Under the pieces are notes generated by a model. That model was not told the DNA's origin. It did not search any database and saw only the letters and a list, made by a program, of their open reading frames with translations. A stretch of DNA of 64,000 nucleotides, taken from an uncultured Eubacteriales bacterium (lineage in GTDB: Bacteria > Bacillota > Clostridia > Peptostreptococcales > Anaerovoracaceae). Positions within the stretch are counted from its first letter, which is position 1. Every line of letters starts with the position of its first letter. Location of the stretch: contig CADAEH010000002.1 in assembly GCA_902786855.1 (NCBI GenBank), positions 245,244-309,243 of the forward strand, given 5' to 3'. Positions 24,810 to 35,200 of this stretch are shown piece by piece. Made by a program: the position numbers and the translations under genes.

Positions 24810-25565
24810 TCAGTACCATCCGCTTCGCTGGAAGTGTGCCCATGCATTGGATGGTGAACCGTATCTGTTCCTTATGTAGTTAAGACCCCATCTTATCTGA
24901 GTATTACCATTTGTAGCCCAGTCAGAGCCTTCCGATGCCATTTTTCTCCCAGGCAGTGCCTGCGGGATTCCATGTGCTCCGGAGCTCTTGTTATGTGAAT
25001 TAGGATTCCAGCCGGATTCTCTGTTCCACAGTTGTATCAACGCATACATCTCAGTATCTTCCCACCCGTAACTGGACATAAGTGACAGAGCATATCTCTG
25101 GTAATCCCCTTTTGCTCCGGTCGCAGTTATCATAGGCGGATCGGTAGACAGGAAATCGCTGTAAACATAATAATCTTTATCATCATTTTCAAAGTCGATC
25201 AGACTCCAGTTGTTGTATGTTACACCTATCCGGTGTACGCTCGCATACATGCTGAGAGAGCCTGCAGTATCATATCCCTCACCAGGGCCATATCTGTAGT
25301 TGACGCTCTGCACTGCCCAGGCTTTCTCATCTCTAGTCTCAGAGATCTGCTCAGAAGCTTTTTTTACATACTGTTTCATGTTCTTTTTGATAGGCTTGGT
25401 ATCAAAATTCTCAAGAGTGGATGCAATACGTTCGCAGCGTCTCTGAGCTATATGTTCTCCTGATATATATAAGATGACACAAGAAGCAGCCGAGGTAAAG
25501 CACAGCTCGGCAATAATGAACAGTATCAGCAATGACCTATGCGATTGTTTTTTCTGTGTACGCAA
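24810..25565 (-). CDS. Secreted lysozyme-like/APF-type protein with SH3 domain
   Basis: 251 aa with a TTG start after AAGGAGAGGG; no ATG fits better. An N-terminal membrane anchor or signal (SLLILFIIAELCFTSAASCV) is followed by a helical linker, an SH3b-like domain (VNYRYGPGEGYDTAGSLSMY), and a C-terminal aggregation-promoting-factor/lysozyme-like domain (LIQLWNRESGWNPNSHNKSS, with catalytic-type Glu, then NAWAHFQRSGWY). It is likely exported and acts on peptidoglycan. The 190-bp gap to the AAA gene holds no gene. Confidence 0.85.
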   Translation of the reverse strand: MRTQKKQSHRSLLILFIIAELCFTSAASCVILYISGEHIAQRRCERIASTLENFDTKPIKKNMKQYVKKASEQISETRDEKAWAVQSVNYRYGPGEGYDTAGSLSMYASVHRIGVTYNNWSLIDFENDDKDYYVYSDFLSTDPPMITATGAKGDYQRYALSLMSSYGWEDTEMYALIQLWNRESGWNPNSHNKSSGAHGIPQALPGRKMASEGSDWATNGNTQIRWGLNYIRNRYGSPSNAWAHFQRSGWY

Positions 25566-25723
25566 AAGTCCCTCTCCTTACCCATAGCAGCAGATTGTCC
25601 ACATTATACAGCATTGGGTAATTTGAAGGACTAATAATAAATGGAAATTCAGAATTCTTTACGATAATCAGCGCTTTTTTATCGCAAGATCTCTTTGCAA
25701 AGCTATTATCTTTTAGCTCAGCC

Positions 25724-26995
25724 TCAGAATCCGACTCTCAGGAGTCTCTTTCTTTCTCTTTTTTTCTCAGGCTCTGATTCTTCCTGACCGTCTTTGGATC
25801 CGGTACCCTGTTCCGATGAGTCTCCTTTTATCCCTGCAATTGCCTCATCGGTGATCTCCGAGACCTTTTTCTCAAGATCAGTCTCCGGGTTTCCTTCCGG
25901 CGCATCACTTTTGTCATCAAGGTCTTTAAGGTCATCGATGGTTATCGTTGAGAGCATCTCTTCGTCAACATTCTCAAGATCAGCTACTCTGGACGCCTGA
26001 TTGGTTATTATCTTTTCAAACAGATTCCTCACTTCCCTGGCATTTGCGAAGTTTTCGCCCTTAGCAGCTTCCAGGCGGATGATCTCTTCACGGACTGCTT
26101 CAGCAGCTTCATCAGTCAATTTGTACTGATATTTATTACACTGCATCTTGAATATCTCCTGCAGCTCGTCAACTGTATAGTCAGGGAACTCAAAAAACTT
26201 GTTGAATCGGGATCTGAGTCCCGGATTACTCTCTACAAAAGCCTTCATCAGTTCAGTATAACCCGCAACGATAACAATGAACTTATCGCGGTGATCTTCC
26301 ATAGCCTTGAGGATCGTATCGATCGCTTCCTGCCCGAAATTCTCACCTTCCTGATTGAGGGTATAGGCCTCATCGATGAAGAGCACCCCGCCCATTGCTT
26401 CCTGGATCTTTTTCTGGGTCTTGATAGCAGTTTGCCCAACATATCCGGCAACCAGTCCTGATCTGTCAGTTTCTATGAGTTGTCCGGTAGACAGAATACC
26501 GATCTCTTTATAGAGCTTGGCAAGAATTCTCGCGACAGTAGTCTTGCCTGTTCCCGGATTTCCTGAAAAGACAAGATGGAGCGAAACAGGAACAGCTTTC
26601 ATCCCCTTTTCCTCACGCATCTTCCTGACCTTGGCAAGTCCGATAAGCTCCTCGACATCATGTTTGATCGTTTCGAGTCCAACCAGCTCATTAAGCTCTT
26701 CCATTCCTGATTTTTCCGGCTCTTTAGGTTCATCCGGTTTCTCAGATGCCTGATTCGCATATTCGATCTCGGTCACGACGTCTGACTCAATAGTCTGCTC
26801 ACCGGAACTGGCGGAATTGCTTTCTCTGATTGTATCCTTGATCCTGTCAGCAGACCTGTCGATCCTGTCTCTCCTGTAGTTGTCTCTTGTCCGGCCGGAA
26901 GGTTTTTTAGAACCGTCTTCCCCAAGAAAATCGTCAAACACACCTTCGTAAAAGTCTTTGTATATATCTTTAAGTTCGTCTTTCATGTCTCTCAT
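25724..26995 (-). CDS. CbbX/SpoVK-like AAA+ ATPase
   Basis: 423 aa. A charged, disordered N-terminal 95 residues precede one AAA+ module: Walker A GNPGTGKTT near 148, Walker B GGVLFIDEAY, sensor region IVIVAGYTELMKAF, Arg finger in NPGLRSRF, and the lid with FANAREVRNLFE. This is the CbbX/SpoVK group of hexameric remodelers; type VII-linked EccA proteins are also related. The Lys/Arg/Glu-rich tail (EKKRERKRLLRVGF) is unusual. The substrate is unknown and no sporulation genes are nearby. Confidence 0.88.
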   Translation of the reverse strand: MRDMKDELKDIYKDFYEGVFDDFLGEDGSKKPSGRTRDNYRRDRIDRSADRIKDTIRESNSASSGEQTIESDVVTEIEYANQASEKPDEPKEPEKSGMEELNELVGLETIKHDVEELIGLAKVRKMREEKGMKAVPVSLHLVFSGNPGTGKTTVARILAKLYKEIGILSTGQLIETDRSGLVAGYVGQTAIKTQKKIQEAMGGVLFIDEAYTLNQEGENFGQEAIDTILKAMEDHRDKFIVIVAGYTELMKAFVESNPGLRSRFNKFFEFPDYTVDELQEIFKMQCNKYQYKLTDEAAEAVREEIIRLEAAKGENFANAREVRNLFEKIITNQASRVADLENVDEEMLSTITIDDLKDLDDKSDAPEGNPETDLEKKVSEITDEAIAGIKGDSSEQGTGSKDGQEESEPEKKRERKRLLRVGF

Positions 26996-27046
26996 TTCAA
27001 CAGATCCTTCCTATGATGCAAATGCTGCAATAATAATATCATAGTG

Positions 27047-27544
27047 TCATCTCATATTCTGCGCAATTTTAAAACATGACGGGGCTATATGGCAGTAGCC
27101 GTGTGGATTTTTCTCCAGATACTTCTGATGATATTCTTCTGCAGAAAAGAAATTCTCAAGTGGCAGGACTTCTACAGCAAGGGGTGTTCCCAGCCGCTTT
27201 TCTTCCTCGTCGTATACCTTGCGGATCTCACACAGCATATCAGGATCTGTATAGTAAATACCCGTTCGATACTGGATACCGACATCATTTCCCTGTCGGT
27301 TGACTGCTACCGGATCAATGACCATGAAGTAGTACCTTACCAGTTCCCCGAGGCTTATCTTGTTCTCGTCGTATTCTACCAGCACTGTCTCGGCATGCCC
27401 GCTGCTTCTGCATACTTCTTCATATGAAGGAATTCGGTCAGGTCCGTTCGCATAACCGACTTCTGTCCTGATGACGCCTTCAAACTGATCGAAAAACTTC
27501 TGTGTTCCCCAGAAACATCCGCCTGCAAAATATATAGTTTTCAT
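27047..27544 (-). CDS. msrA: Peptide methionine sulfoxide reductase MsrA
   Basis: 165 aa from the ATG at 27544 (GAGG 6 nt upstream). The catalytic Cys is in AGGCFWGTQKFF; FEGVIRTEVGYANG and the CRSSGHAETVLVEYDE region are diagnostic. It reduces methionine-S-sulfoxide in proteins using thioredoxin. It is monodomain with no MsrB fusion. The last residues keep ACSF-type spacing with one further Cys (APSCF) that may be resolving. Confidence 0.95.
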   Translation of the reverse strand: MKTIYFAGGCFWGTQKFFDQFEGVIRTEVGYANGPDRIPSYEEVCRSSGHAETVLVEYDENKISLGELVRYYFMVIDPVAVNRQGNDVGIQYRTGIYYTDPDMLCEIRKVYDEEEKRLGTPLAVEVLPLENFFSAEEYHQKYLEKNPHGYCHIAPSCFKIAQNMR

Positions 27545-27610
27545 ATCTTTCCTCACTTTCCGGAAACTCCGGAATCGCTATGATCCATGGAAATGGCAGC
27601 CGAAATCTTC

Positions 27611-28471
27611 CTATTTTGGCAAATACAATTTGCTTAGTATGATCTCTTTTGCACGGTCAGGCATGATGCGAAGCAATTGCATCAGAGCTTTGTACTCTGC
27701 CCCGACCGGCACCCTTGCAGGCGGATCTTTTCTGCCCGCAAGTGCAAGGGCTACTTTTGCAACACTGTCAGGAGATCTCCCGCCCTGCTCATCGGCAGCC
27801 ATTTTTGCGATACTTTTTTTAAGTATATTACTGTAATCATCTGTAGTTTCCTCTGGTCTTGATTCCTGCATGATTCTTGCAGCTGTAAATCCCGTCTTAG
27901 TATCGCCCGGCTCTATTATACACGCTCTGACACCATACTGTCTCATCTCCATGCGCACGGCATCCGTGAATGCTTCAAGAGCGTATTTACTTGCTGAATA
28001 CTGGCTCTGCATCGGAATGGACACTCTGCCAGCGATAGAGCCGATCACTATCAGCAGACCTTTTCGCTGATCCCGCATCCTTGTAAGACATGGCTGAGCA
28101 GCATTCAGAGTTCCGAAATAGTTGACTTCCATCTGTTTTCTGGTCAGATCAGAAGAAGTAGTCTCTGCAGGCCCAGCTACTCCCATACCTGCACACAGGA
28201 TCGCTATATCCACTTCCGGGAGCTTTTCTACAAAATCTCTTACTGCTGCTTCATCCGTTACATCCAGACGTCTGAGTGCAAGACTGCCCCCGCCGGGGTA
28301 GCTCTCTGTTTTTTCTTCAGTATTACGAGACACTCCTGTAACTGAATATCCTTTTCTGGCAAAAGCAATAGCACATGCCTGTCCTATACCTGATGATGCT
28401 CCCGTCACGAAAACATTCTTGCCGTAGAGGCCGTTTTTATGTCCATCATGTCTGTTGAAAATGGATATCAT
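27611..28471 (-). CDS. Short-chain dehydrogenase/reductase
   Basis: 286 aa classical SDR: NAD(P)-binding TGASSGIG near residue 23, AILCAGMG, catalytic Ser in VIGSIAGR, and Tyr-x-x-x-Lys in QYSASKYALEAF, followed by EPGDTKTGF. The 15-residue N-terminal lead before the fold suggests peripheral association. The GVSRN motif after beta-2 favours NADPH. The substrate is unknown. Single gene, 54 bp upstream of msrA and divergent from DUF5692. Confidence 0.88.
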   Translation of the reverse strand: MISIFNRHDGHKNGLYGKNVFVTGASSGIGQACAIAFARKGYSVTGVSRNTEEKTESYPGGGSLALRRLDVTDEAAVRDFVEKLPEVDIAILCAGMGVAGPAETTSSDLTRKQMEVNYFGTLNAAQPCLTRMRDQRKGLLIVIGSIAGRVSIPMQSQYSASKYALEAFTDAVRMEMRQYGVRACIIEPGDTKTGFTAARIMQESRPEETTDDYSNILKKSIAKMAADEQGGRSPDSVAKVALALAGRKDPPARVPVGAEYKALMQLLRIMPDRAKEIILSKLYLPK

Positions 28472-28621
28472 CTGTGTCCTCCATCTGCTTTGTCAATACG
28501 ATATGCATAGTAATTCTATCATATTGCCCATGCCTGATGTATATGTTAATGGATTCTTATCCGGCATGGATGCGAACCATTTACAATCTATGGATTTTAT
28601 TGACCATTTGTAAAATAATAG

Positions 28622-28650
28622 TTGCCTTTATTAACCGATTGGTATAAAAT
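28622..28650 (+). promoter_or_regulatory. Promoter of DUF5692 gene
   Basis: TTGCCT (28622-28627), a 17-bp spacer and TAAAAT (28645-28650). Transcription would start near 28657, leaving a structured leader of about 88 nt. Confidence 0.55.
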
Positions 28651-28665
28651 ACACCACATGTTACC

Positions 28666-28721
28666 GGGTGTCGTTTACGATACCCTTTTGTATTGCTGCA
28701 GCCCGCTGAAGCAGGCTCAGC
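28666..28721 (+). promoter_or_regulatory. Structured 5' leader with terminator-like hairpin
   Basis: GGGTGTCG-TTTA-CGATACCC (28666-28685) pairs over 8 bp with one G-U and is followed by TTTTG, like a weak intrinsic terminator. A second hairpin, GCTG/CAGC plus AGCC/GGCT (28695-28721), precedes the AAGGAGG. Together they look like an attenuation leader; no known riboswitch class is recognised. Confidence 0.4.
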
Positions 28722-28744
28722 TATAAATTAAGGAGGAAATTTAT

Positions 28745-29872
28745 ATGATATTTCAACTATACAGCAACCATGCTGTAATGCAGCTCATCGGTTGGGTACT
28801 GGTATTCTGCGGACTCATTATCATGAATGAGATCGGACGCCGTACCAAGCAGGGAGGCATCGCCGTATTCGTTGTTATCCCGGTCATCCTGACGGTTTAC
28901 TTCATTCTGGCACACATGGGAATGTTCGGCGGATCCGAGAACCCTACTGTCGCTTTTATGGACGGATGGTTCCACTATTTCAAGCTCTATGCAGCTGACA
29001 TCGGATGTGTCGGTTTCATGATGATCAAGTATAAATGGGGAATCGGCAAGGAAAAGTGGTTCAAGTGGTTCCCATGGTTCATCGTTGCAGCCAACATCAT
29101 GATCGCTAATGTTTCTGATATGGAATCAGCTCTGGCAGCATTCTCCATTACCGGTGACCTTTCCGGCGCATGGTGGGCTTCTAACGAAGGTGTATTCATC
29201 TATGGCGGATGGTGGAACGTTGTAAATGCCATCGCAGGTATGATCAACATCTTCTGTATGACAGGCTGCGTGCACCTGCTCACATCAAACGACAAGAATC
29301 AGTCGGATATGATCTGGGCAGACATGACCATCTGGTTCATAGTCGCATACGACATCTGGAACTTTGAGTACACATACCTCAACCTGCCTACACATTCATG
29401 GTACTGCGGTGTAGCACTGCTTCTCGCTCCTACATTCGCAAACGCACTGTGGAACAAGGGTGCATGGATCCAGAACCGCGCAAACACTCTGGCTATCTGG
29501 TGTATGTGGGCACAGGTCGTTCCTGCATTCCAGCTCTCCAGCAGATTCGCTGCAGCGCTTCCATCAGTATACGGCGGAGCTACTGCTAACGGTATCACAA
29601 CTATGGATCTGTATGCTAAGGCTATCGATCTCTTCAATGCAGGCGCAGGCAAAACAGCACAGGCCGGTGAGATCATTTCATCCATGGGCATAACTGCTGA
29701 CCCAAGAGCTCAGGGCGTTGTCGCTATCCTTGCTATCGTGGCTAACGTGATCTGCATCGCTGTGATCATCAAGCGTTCGATCGCAATGGGCAAGAACCCA
29801 TACTCAAACGAAGTATTCGTAGGAACAAAGGATTACGAAGAGGCAATGGCAAGAGCAAGCGTAGAAGCTTAA
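28745..29872 (+). CDS. DUF5692 family polytopic membrane protein
   Basis: 375 aa with about 9 hydrophobic segments, Trp-rich. It starts MIFQLYSNHAVMQLIGW and has YKWGIGKEKWFKWFPWFIVA and DIWNFEYTYLNLPTHSWYC, typical of DUF5692, a membrane family of unknown function in anaerobic Firmicutes. A near-perfect AAGGAGG, a clear promoter and a strong terminator show a well expressed single gene. Acidic and aromatic residues inside the helices suggest transport or sensing, but no reaction can be assigned. Confidence 0.85.
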   Translation: MIFQLYSNHAVMQLIGWVLVFCGLIIMNEIGRRTKQGGIAVFVVIPVILTVYFILAHMGMFGGSENPTVAFMDGWFHYFKLYAADIGCVGFMMIKYKWGIGKEKWFKWFPWFIVAANIMIANVSDMESALAAFSITGDLSGAWWASNEGVFIYGGWWNVVNAIAGMINIFCMTGCVHLLTSNDKNQSDMIWADMTIWFIVAYDIWNFEYTYLNLPTHSWYCGVALLLAPTFANALWNKGAWIQNRANTLAIWCMWAQVVPAFQLSSRFAAALPSVYGGATANGITTMDLYAKAIDLFNAGAGKTAQAGEIISSMGITADPRAQGVVAILAIVANVICIAVIIKRSIAMGKNPYSNEVFVGTKDYEEAMARASVEA

Positions 29873-29897
29873 TTCTCCAGCACAATAGCACTCACAT

Positions 29898-29934
29898 AAA
29901 ACGTCCCGGACTTCGAAATTCCGGGACGTTTTGA
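29898..29934 (+). terminator. Strong terminator after DUF5692
   Basis: AAAACGTCCCGGA pairs with TCCGGGACGTTTT across a 9-nt loop, then GATTT. Confidence 0.9.
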
Positions 29935-29960
29935 TTTGAACTGATCGGTATGGCTGAATG

Positions 29961-30461
29961 TCATAGCTCTGAATATATCATTCTGTTTTTTCCTCGGTCA
30001 GAGCGCATAAGTGATATGTGATCAACTGTCATTGATGTACCAAAGTACGGTTCAAGTTCTTCTGCAGGAACATCCTCAAGCCTGCCATGTGCTCTTCTGA
30101 TGATCGTGATATGCGGAGAAAACTTCTTCCTGTCAAAAGGAACATCAGCCTCTGCCAACGCACGTCTCAGTCTTCTGCTGATTGATTGCAGAGGTGCACT
30201 GTTTTCTATTCCTGCCCACCACAGATCTCTGAATGCTCCTACACCCTTAAGTGAGAGCACAAATGGCCTTATTTCAATACTTTCTACTATTTCTTTCACT
30301 CTGTCCGGATCGTCATACTCGCCTATGAAAGCCAGAGTCAGGTGCATGTTTTCGGGTATAGTATCTCTTCCGCGGATGCCATATGTTCTCATGGTATCCT
30401 GAATATCGATGAGCGCATCCTTCATCTCATCATTCAGATTTACGGCAATGAATAGTCTCAT
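29961..30461 (-). CDS. thpR: RNA 2',3'-cyclic phosphodiesterase ThpR
   Basis: About 166 aa from the ATG at 30461 (MRLFIAVNLNDEMK); the longer frame overlaps the previous gene. Both 2H-family motifs are present: HLTLAFIGE near residue 40 and HITIIRRA near 120. It hydrolyses 2',3'-cyclic phosphates in RNA, or ligates tRNA halves in vitro. It is the last gene of a same-strand run with a hydrolase, a macrodomain protein and sbcCD; three of these act on nucleic acid or ADP-ribose chemistry. Confidence 0.92.
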   Translation of the reverse strand: MRLFIAVNLNDEMKDALIDIQDTMRTYGIRGRDTIPENMHLTLAFIGEYDDPDRVKEIVESIEIRPFVLSLKGVGAFRDLWWAGIENSAPLQSISRRLRRALAEADVPFDRKKFSPHITIIRRAHGRLEDVPAEELEPYFGTSMTVDHISLMRSDRGKNRMIYSEL

Positions 30462-30463
30462 AT

Positions 30464-31282
30464 CTATCTTCCGATTTTCTGCCACATGAGATATCTGAGG
30501 ACTCTATTGTTGAAATCCTTTGTCTGCTCATATACTCCATGGCTGTATCCCTCATACATATACATCTGGCTGCCTGGTATCCGGGCATTCATTTCGGATG
30601 ATGCATCCGGTCCGATCACTCCGTCCTGATCGGCGCCGATAATAAATGTCGGGCATACTATCCTGTCGAGCTCATCATATGTATCATGTTTCAGGCAGGA
30701 CCTGCAAAGAATGCGGAATCTCGTGTAGTCTTTTGGCTTTACACTTGCGATCAATTGGTTGACCATACGAGCGCGTTCCAGGTATTCTCCTGTATATGAG
30801 CGTTCGGCGGTGTCCAGCAGTATGCCTTTATAGTCATCTCTGTCAGCCATATCGAGCCATGTTTCAATGGACTCTTTCAACAGATCACTTGGTCTGGATG
30901 CGGTCACAGCCAATACAAGGCTGTTTACCTTTTCAGGATGGTCGATAGCCAGCTTCTGTGCTATCATTCCGCCCTGTGATACTCCGAATATACTTGCTGA
31001 TCCTATCTCCAGCGATTCCATGATAACACTAAGATCATCCGCCATATCTGCAGTAGTAAACCCGTCAGGCATATCGTTTCTTCTGCTGAACACATATACC
31101 TTGAAGTTTTCCGCAAAGCATCTGTACATAAGTGCAAAAGGCACGGCGATCCCTTTTGCAGTTTTGAATCCGTCACCTACTCCGGGAAGCATGATAAGAA
31201 CATCGCTGCCTGATCCGAAGCTGATATAATCACAGTCAGTTCCGTTATACTCAATATTTTCATTTCGTGCATTCAGTAACAT
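30464..31282 (-). CDS. Alpha/beta hydrolase
   Basis: 272 aa, soluble. Oxyanion region VLIMLPGVGDG near residue 35, nucleophile elbow FGVSQGGM near residue 100, Asp in IIGADQDGVIG near 217, and His in YEGYSHGVYEQT near 246 give a complete catalytic triad. It belongs to the general esterase/acyltransferase-like group; the substrate is not inferable. It stops 3 bp before the ThpR start and starts 28 bp after the macrodomain gene. Confidence 0.85.
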   Translation of the reverse strand: MLLNARNENIEYNGTDCDYISFGSGSDVLIMLPGVGDGFKTAKGIAVPFALMYRCFAENFKVYVFSRRNDMPDGFTTADMADDLSVIMESLEIGSASIFGVSQGGMIAQKLAIDHPEKVNSLVLAVTASRPSDLLKESIETWLDMADRDDYKGILLDTAERSYTGEYLERARMVNQLIASVKPKDYTRFRILCRSCLKHDTYDELDRIVCPTFIIGADQDGVIGPDASSEMNARIPGSQMYMYEGYSHGVYEQTKDFNNRVLRYLMWQKIGR

Positions 31283-31310
31283 TTTACCCTTCTCCTGCCC
31301 TTCTGAATGA

Positions 31311-32147
31311 TCATTTCAAAAGTTCTTCATAGTATTCTTTGTCCTCGTCTTTGAATACATTGAAAATGATCCTGTCCAAGCTGTCATTATCAGCTTCCAT
31401 CCATTCGCTCACAGTCCTGACCGCGATCTCGGCAGCTCTGTAGTTAGGGAAATTGAATACACCTGTTGAAATGCAGCAAAAAGCAACACTTCTCAGGCCA
31501 TTATCTCTGCACATATCTAGCGTATTCCTGTAGCAGTCAGCCAGAGCCTCTTCATGCTCCGGAGTCAGGCTGTACTGTACCATCGGTCCTACTATGTGGA
31601 TCACTTTTTTTGCCGGCAGATTATAGGCGTCTGTCAGCATAGGAACTGAAGTCGGCTGCTCATAGTCATCGCCGAATCTCAGCCTGAGCGAATTCATGTT
31701 CCGGCTGCATTCTCTGCGCAGCTGCACACCGGCATATGTATGGATACAGTTGTCGATACAGTTATGCATAGGTATAAAGCATCCGAGCATCTGTGAATTA
31801 GCGGCATTCACTATAGCATCAGCAGAAATCCTTGTGATATCACCTTGCCATATCGATAGTTTGTCAGCAAAAGGCTGTGTACTGCCGAGACTTTCTCTGA
31901 CAGTTTCTATCATTGATACATTGACTATTCCCTTTTCAAGCGCACGTCCTTTCAGATATGAATCCTGTACAGTTAAAACTGCTGCAGATGCGGGCTTTGG
32001 CATACGCACGTTCATCAGACATCTCAGCAGGCGCTGCTTTCCTTCTGTATCGTCCGGGGTCCTTACTCTTCTGTATTCGTTAGTTTCATTCTTGAAATTT
32101 TCGACCAGATAATCCAGTCTTTCTTTCTGTGTCAATGTTCCGCTCAT
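31311..32147 (-). CDS. Zn-dependent macrodomain ADP-ribosyl hydrolase
   Basis: 278 aa. An N-terminal helical region of about 95 residues precedes the macrodomain: IWQGDITRISADAIVNAANS, then GCFIPMHNCIDNCIHTYAG with the His/Cys residues that bind Zn in this class, and CCISTGVFNFPN. This is the protein-ADP-ribose hydrolase type often linked to sirtuin-ADP-ribosyltransferase (SirTM) operons, but no SirTM or lipoylated GcvH-like gene is adjacent. It lies between sbcC and the hydrolase on one strand. Confidence 0.9.
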   Translation of the reverse strand: MSGTLTQKERLDYLVENFKNETNEYRRVRTPDDTEGKQRLLRCLMNVRMPKPASAAVLTVQDSYLKGRALEKGIVNVSMIETVRESLGSTQPFADKLSIWQGDITRISADAIVNAANSQMLGCFIPMHNCIDNCIHTYAGVQLRRECSRNMNSLRLRFGDDYEQPTSVPMLTDAYNLPAKKVIHIVGPMVQYSLTPEHEEALADCYRNTLDMCRDNGLRSVAFCCISTGVFNFPNYRAAEIAVRTVSEWMEADNDSLDRIIFNVFKDEDKEYYEELLK

Positions 32148-32200
32148 GATCGTTTACCTTTCACAGATTTACTCTTTTCATCAATTAGCTGATCTCATTT

Positions 32201-35200
32201 TCAGTCTCCGAGATCAACTTCTATCAGGCTGCCTTCTCTTGTTTTTGTCACTTTGATCTGCTGAGGAATGTTTTCTTTAAGCTCTTCTCTGTGGCTGATA
32301 ATACCTACAAGCTTATTCGTACTTGAGAGGTCCATGAGTATGTCCATGGCATTCTCGAGCGACTTCCTGTCAAGCGTACCGAATCCTTCATCTATAAACA
32401 AAGCGTCCATCTGGATCCCCCCAGCATTGGCGGAAACAGTATCTGAAAGACCCAGCGCAAGACTGAGCGATGCCTTAAAGCTTTCTCCTCCGGAGAGATT
32501 CCCGACCGGTTTTCTGTGTCCGGTATGGTTATCGAGCACTTCAAGGTCAAGGAACGTGTTGCTCCTTTTTCCCAGAGAGTCTTCCTGTCTGAACAACTCA
32601 AACTGCCCATCACTCATAGGCAGGAGTCTTCTGTTTGCGGCACGAATGATACCATCAAATCCGGTCGCCTGTATGTATTGCTCAAGTGTTATCTTGCCGT
32701 TCTTAGTCTGTCCTCTCACCAAGTCGTACAGATTCTTCAGGATAGTGCATTTTTTCCTGGCCTCCGACAGAACATCGATCTGTTTCTCTATGTTATCTAT
32801 TATGTCTGAATTAGTCTTGATCCTCAGATCTATCTCAGTTTTACTGTTTCTGGATGCATTGACTCTATCCTGCTGTTCTTCGACATCTGCCCTTAAGGAC
32901 TCAATGTCAGTCGGAGTCTTGCCGGCTGCATCTTTCTCTGCCTGTATCAGCTGCGTTCTGTTGATCTCGAGGCTGGTCTCGTATTCACTGATCATCCTGT
33001 CTTCTTCAGTAATAACAGTATCTGAAACAATAAATTGCTTCATCGTCTCTATATCCCCGAATCCGCATTCATGCAGTTTTATGTCAAGCTCATTTTTCAG
33101 CCCCTTTTCATCTTCTGAAATACGGTCCAGTGTACCTTCCAGTGTCAGGACAGAAGCTTTCTTTTCAGCAGCAGCAGTCTCAGATGTCTTTTTATCATCT
33201 TCCGCGGTTCTTATAGCATCAAGCAGCTGTTTTGCTTCTTTTCCGGCTTCATTCATTCTTTCTTCTGCGGCATTCCAGTTATCATAACTGAGTTCTCCTA
33301 TATTCTTAAGAGATGTCGCCGCCTCAGTCATGGCCAGGGATAGATTGTGGATCTCTGTCGCATTATCCTCTTTTTCTTTCCTGAGAGCTTCTGAATCCTC
33401 CTCCTGAGCCTTTTTAAGAAGCTTTTCAGTCTCCTCAAGTCTGGTGCAGCCTGCTTCTGCCTCTGCGATCCTCTCCTCAGTATCTGTGATTCGCTGTAAG
33501 ACAGTACCGTCTGCGGTAGTGGTTATCTCTAATAATTCACCGATCCCAGTCGAATCCGTGCTGATCGACAGCAGTTCATTTCTGAAGCATTTCGTGACTG
33601 CCTGCCTGATATTGATTTCAGTACTTTCAAGTACTGCTTTTTCTGCCGTGGCATTCTGGAGTGCTTTATTCTTTGACTCTCGGGCTTTTTCTTCCGCTTC
33701 TTTCAGCTGATCAAGATCATCCTGAGTGATGCTGTCCTTAGGCAGAACTGCAAGCTCAGGGTGATGGACAGATCCGCAGACCGGACACTTTTCTCCTTCT
33801 TTCAGGTCCTTAGCCAGTATTCCCGCCTGGTTTTGTTCATATATCTTTTCTGCTTCCCATCTTGCGTGCAGAGCCTCATCATACTTTTTGCCTGCACTTT
33901 CAAAAGTTTTCTGAACTTTCTTCAGATTTTCGGATTGAAGCTTCCAAGACTCCTGTTTTTCTCCGAGTATATCCCGGATGTCCTCCTGCAGTGTACTAAG
34001 TGAATTATGCAGAATGCTAAGTGTATTCAGTTCTGAAGGTTTATCTTTCAGCAAATCGACTGTTTTCTTATATTGTTCGATGTTTTTCTTGAGTTCTTTT
34101 TCTTTTTCATCGATTTCATTTTCCTTATGCTTTAGTTTTTCCTTCAGATCCTTATGGTTGCTGATAATCTTTATCAGTTCATCTCTTTTGGTATAATCCG
34201 GTTTCTGTCTTGCGATCGCCTCAGATTCCTTAGCCAGCTCATCAGCATGAGGCTTCTTTTCTTCTGCTGCTTTCAGTGCATCTGCAGCATTTGCGGCTTT
34301 CTCTTTAAGCCTTTCAAGTTCCTCTTTGCTGACTCTGATATTCTCTTCCGTATCAGCTCTTTCTCTGCACTTTGCAAGCCAGCTATTGTAGGCAGGTGCA
34401 GCATTATATGTTGCAGTTTTCTGCCTTGAAAGTTTCTCTCTCAGAGAATCCATCTCAGATTTTTTCTCATCAAGCTCTGTTTTCTCTTTCTTCAGATCAT
34501 TGAGTCTTCTGATAAAGCCGTTATTTATCTCCGCTGTAGCAAACCTGCTCTTAAGCTTATCAAGTATCGACTCTTCTCTTCTGATCCGTTCCAGGATCTC
34601 TTCCGATGACTCTATATCACAAGAAACTATTCTTTCAATTACATCTGTAAATACATCAGCATTCCAGGCACTGTTACTTGAAGCAGCTTTTTCCTGCATA
34701 TCGGTCAGCTCTGTTTCCAGTTCAGTACCTTCCGGGGCACTGGCATCACCGAAATACTGTAATATACTGCTCTCTGTATGTATCCTTTCTTTATTACATG
34801 CATCAAGACGGTCTTTGAGTCTGAACTCGATATTCTTATAGTTTTCTGTCATAAAGATAGTTCTGAGTATCTCAGTCCTTTGCTCCGTCTTAGCGAACAA
34901 CAGATCTCTGAACTCACCCTGAGCAATCATCACGATCTGCTTGAATTGTTTCTCATCGATTTTGAGCAGATCTTTTAAGGCATTTTCAACTGGCTTAAGA
35001 CCTTCTACCGGTGCTTTTCCCTCTTCATAGAACACAGCTGTTTCCTGCTGATGAACAGTGCCTTCTCCGCGCAGCTTTTTTCTTTCATATGAAGGTTTCC
35101 TCATGACATGATAATTCTTCCCCTGATGTGAAAAATAGAAGTCAACATAGCTTTCGCATTCCGGCCCGGCATATTCGCTCCTCAGGTTCTTAGTGTCACG

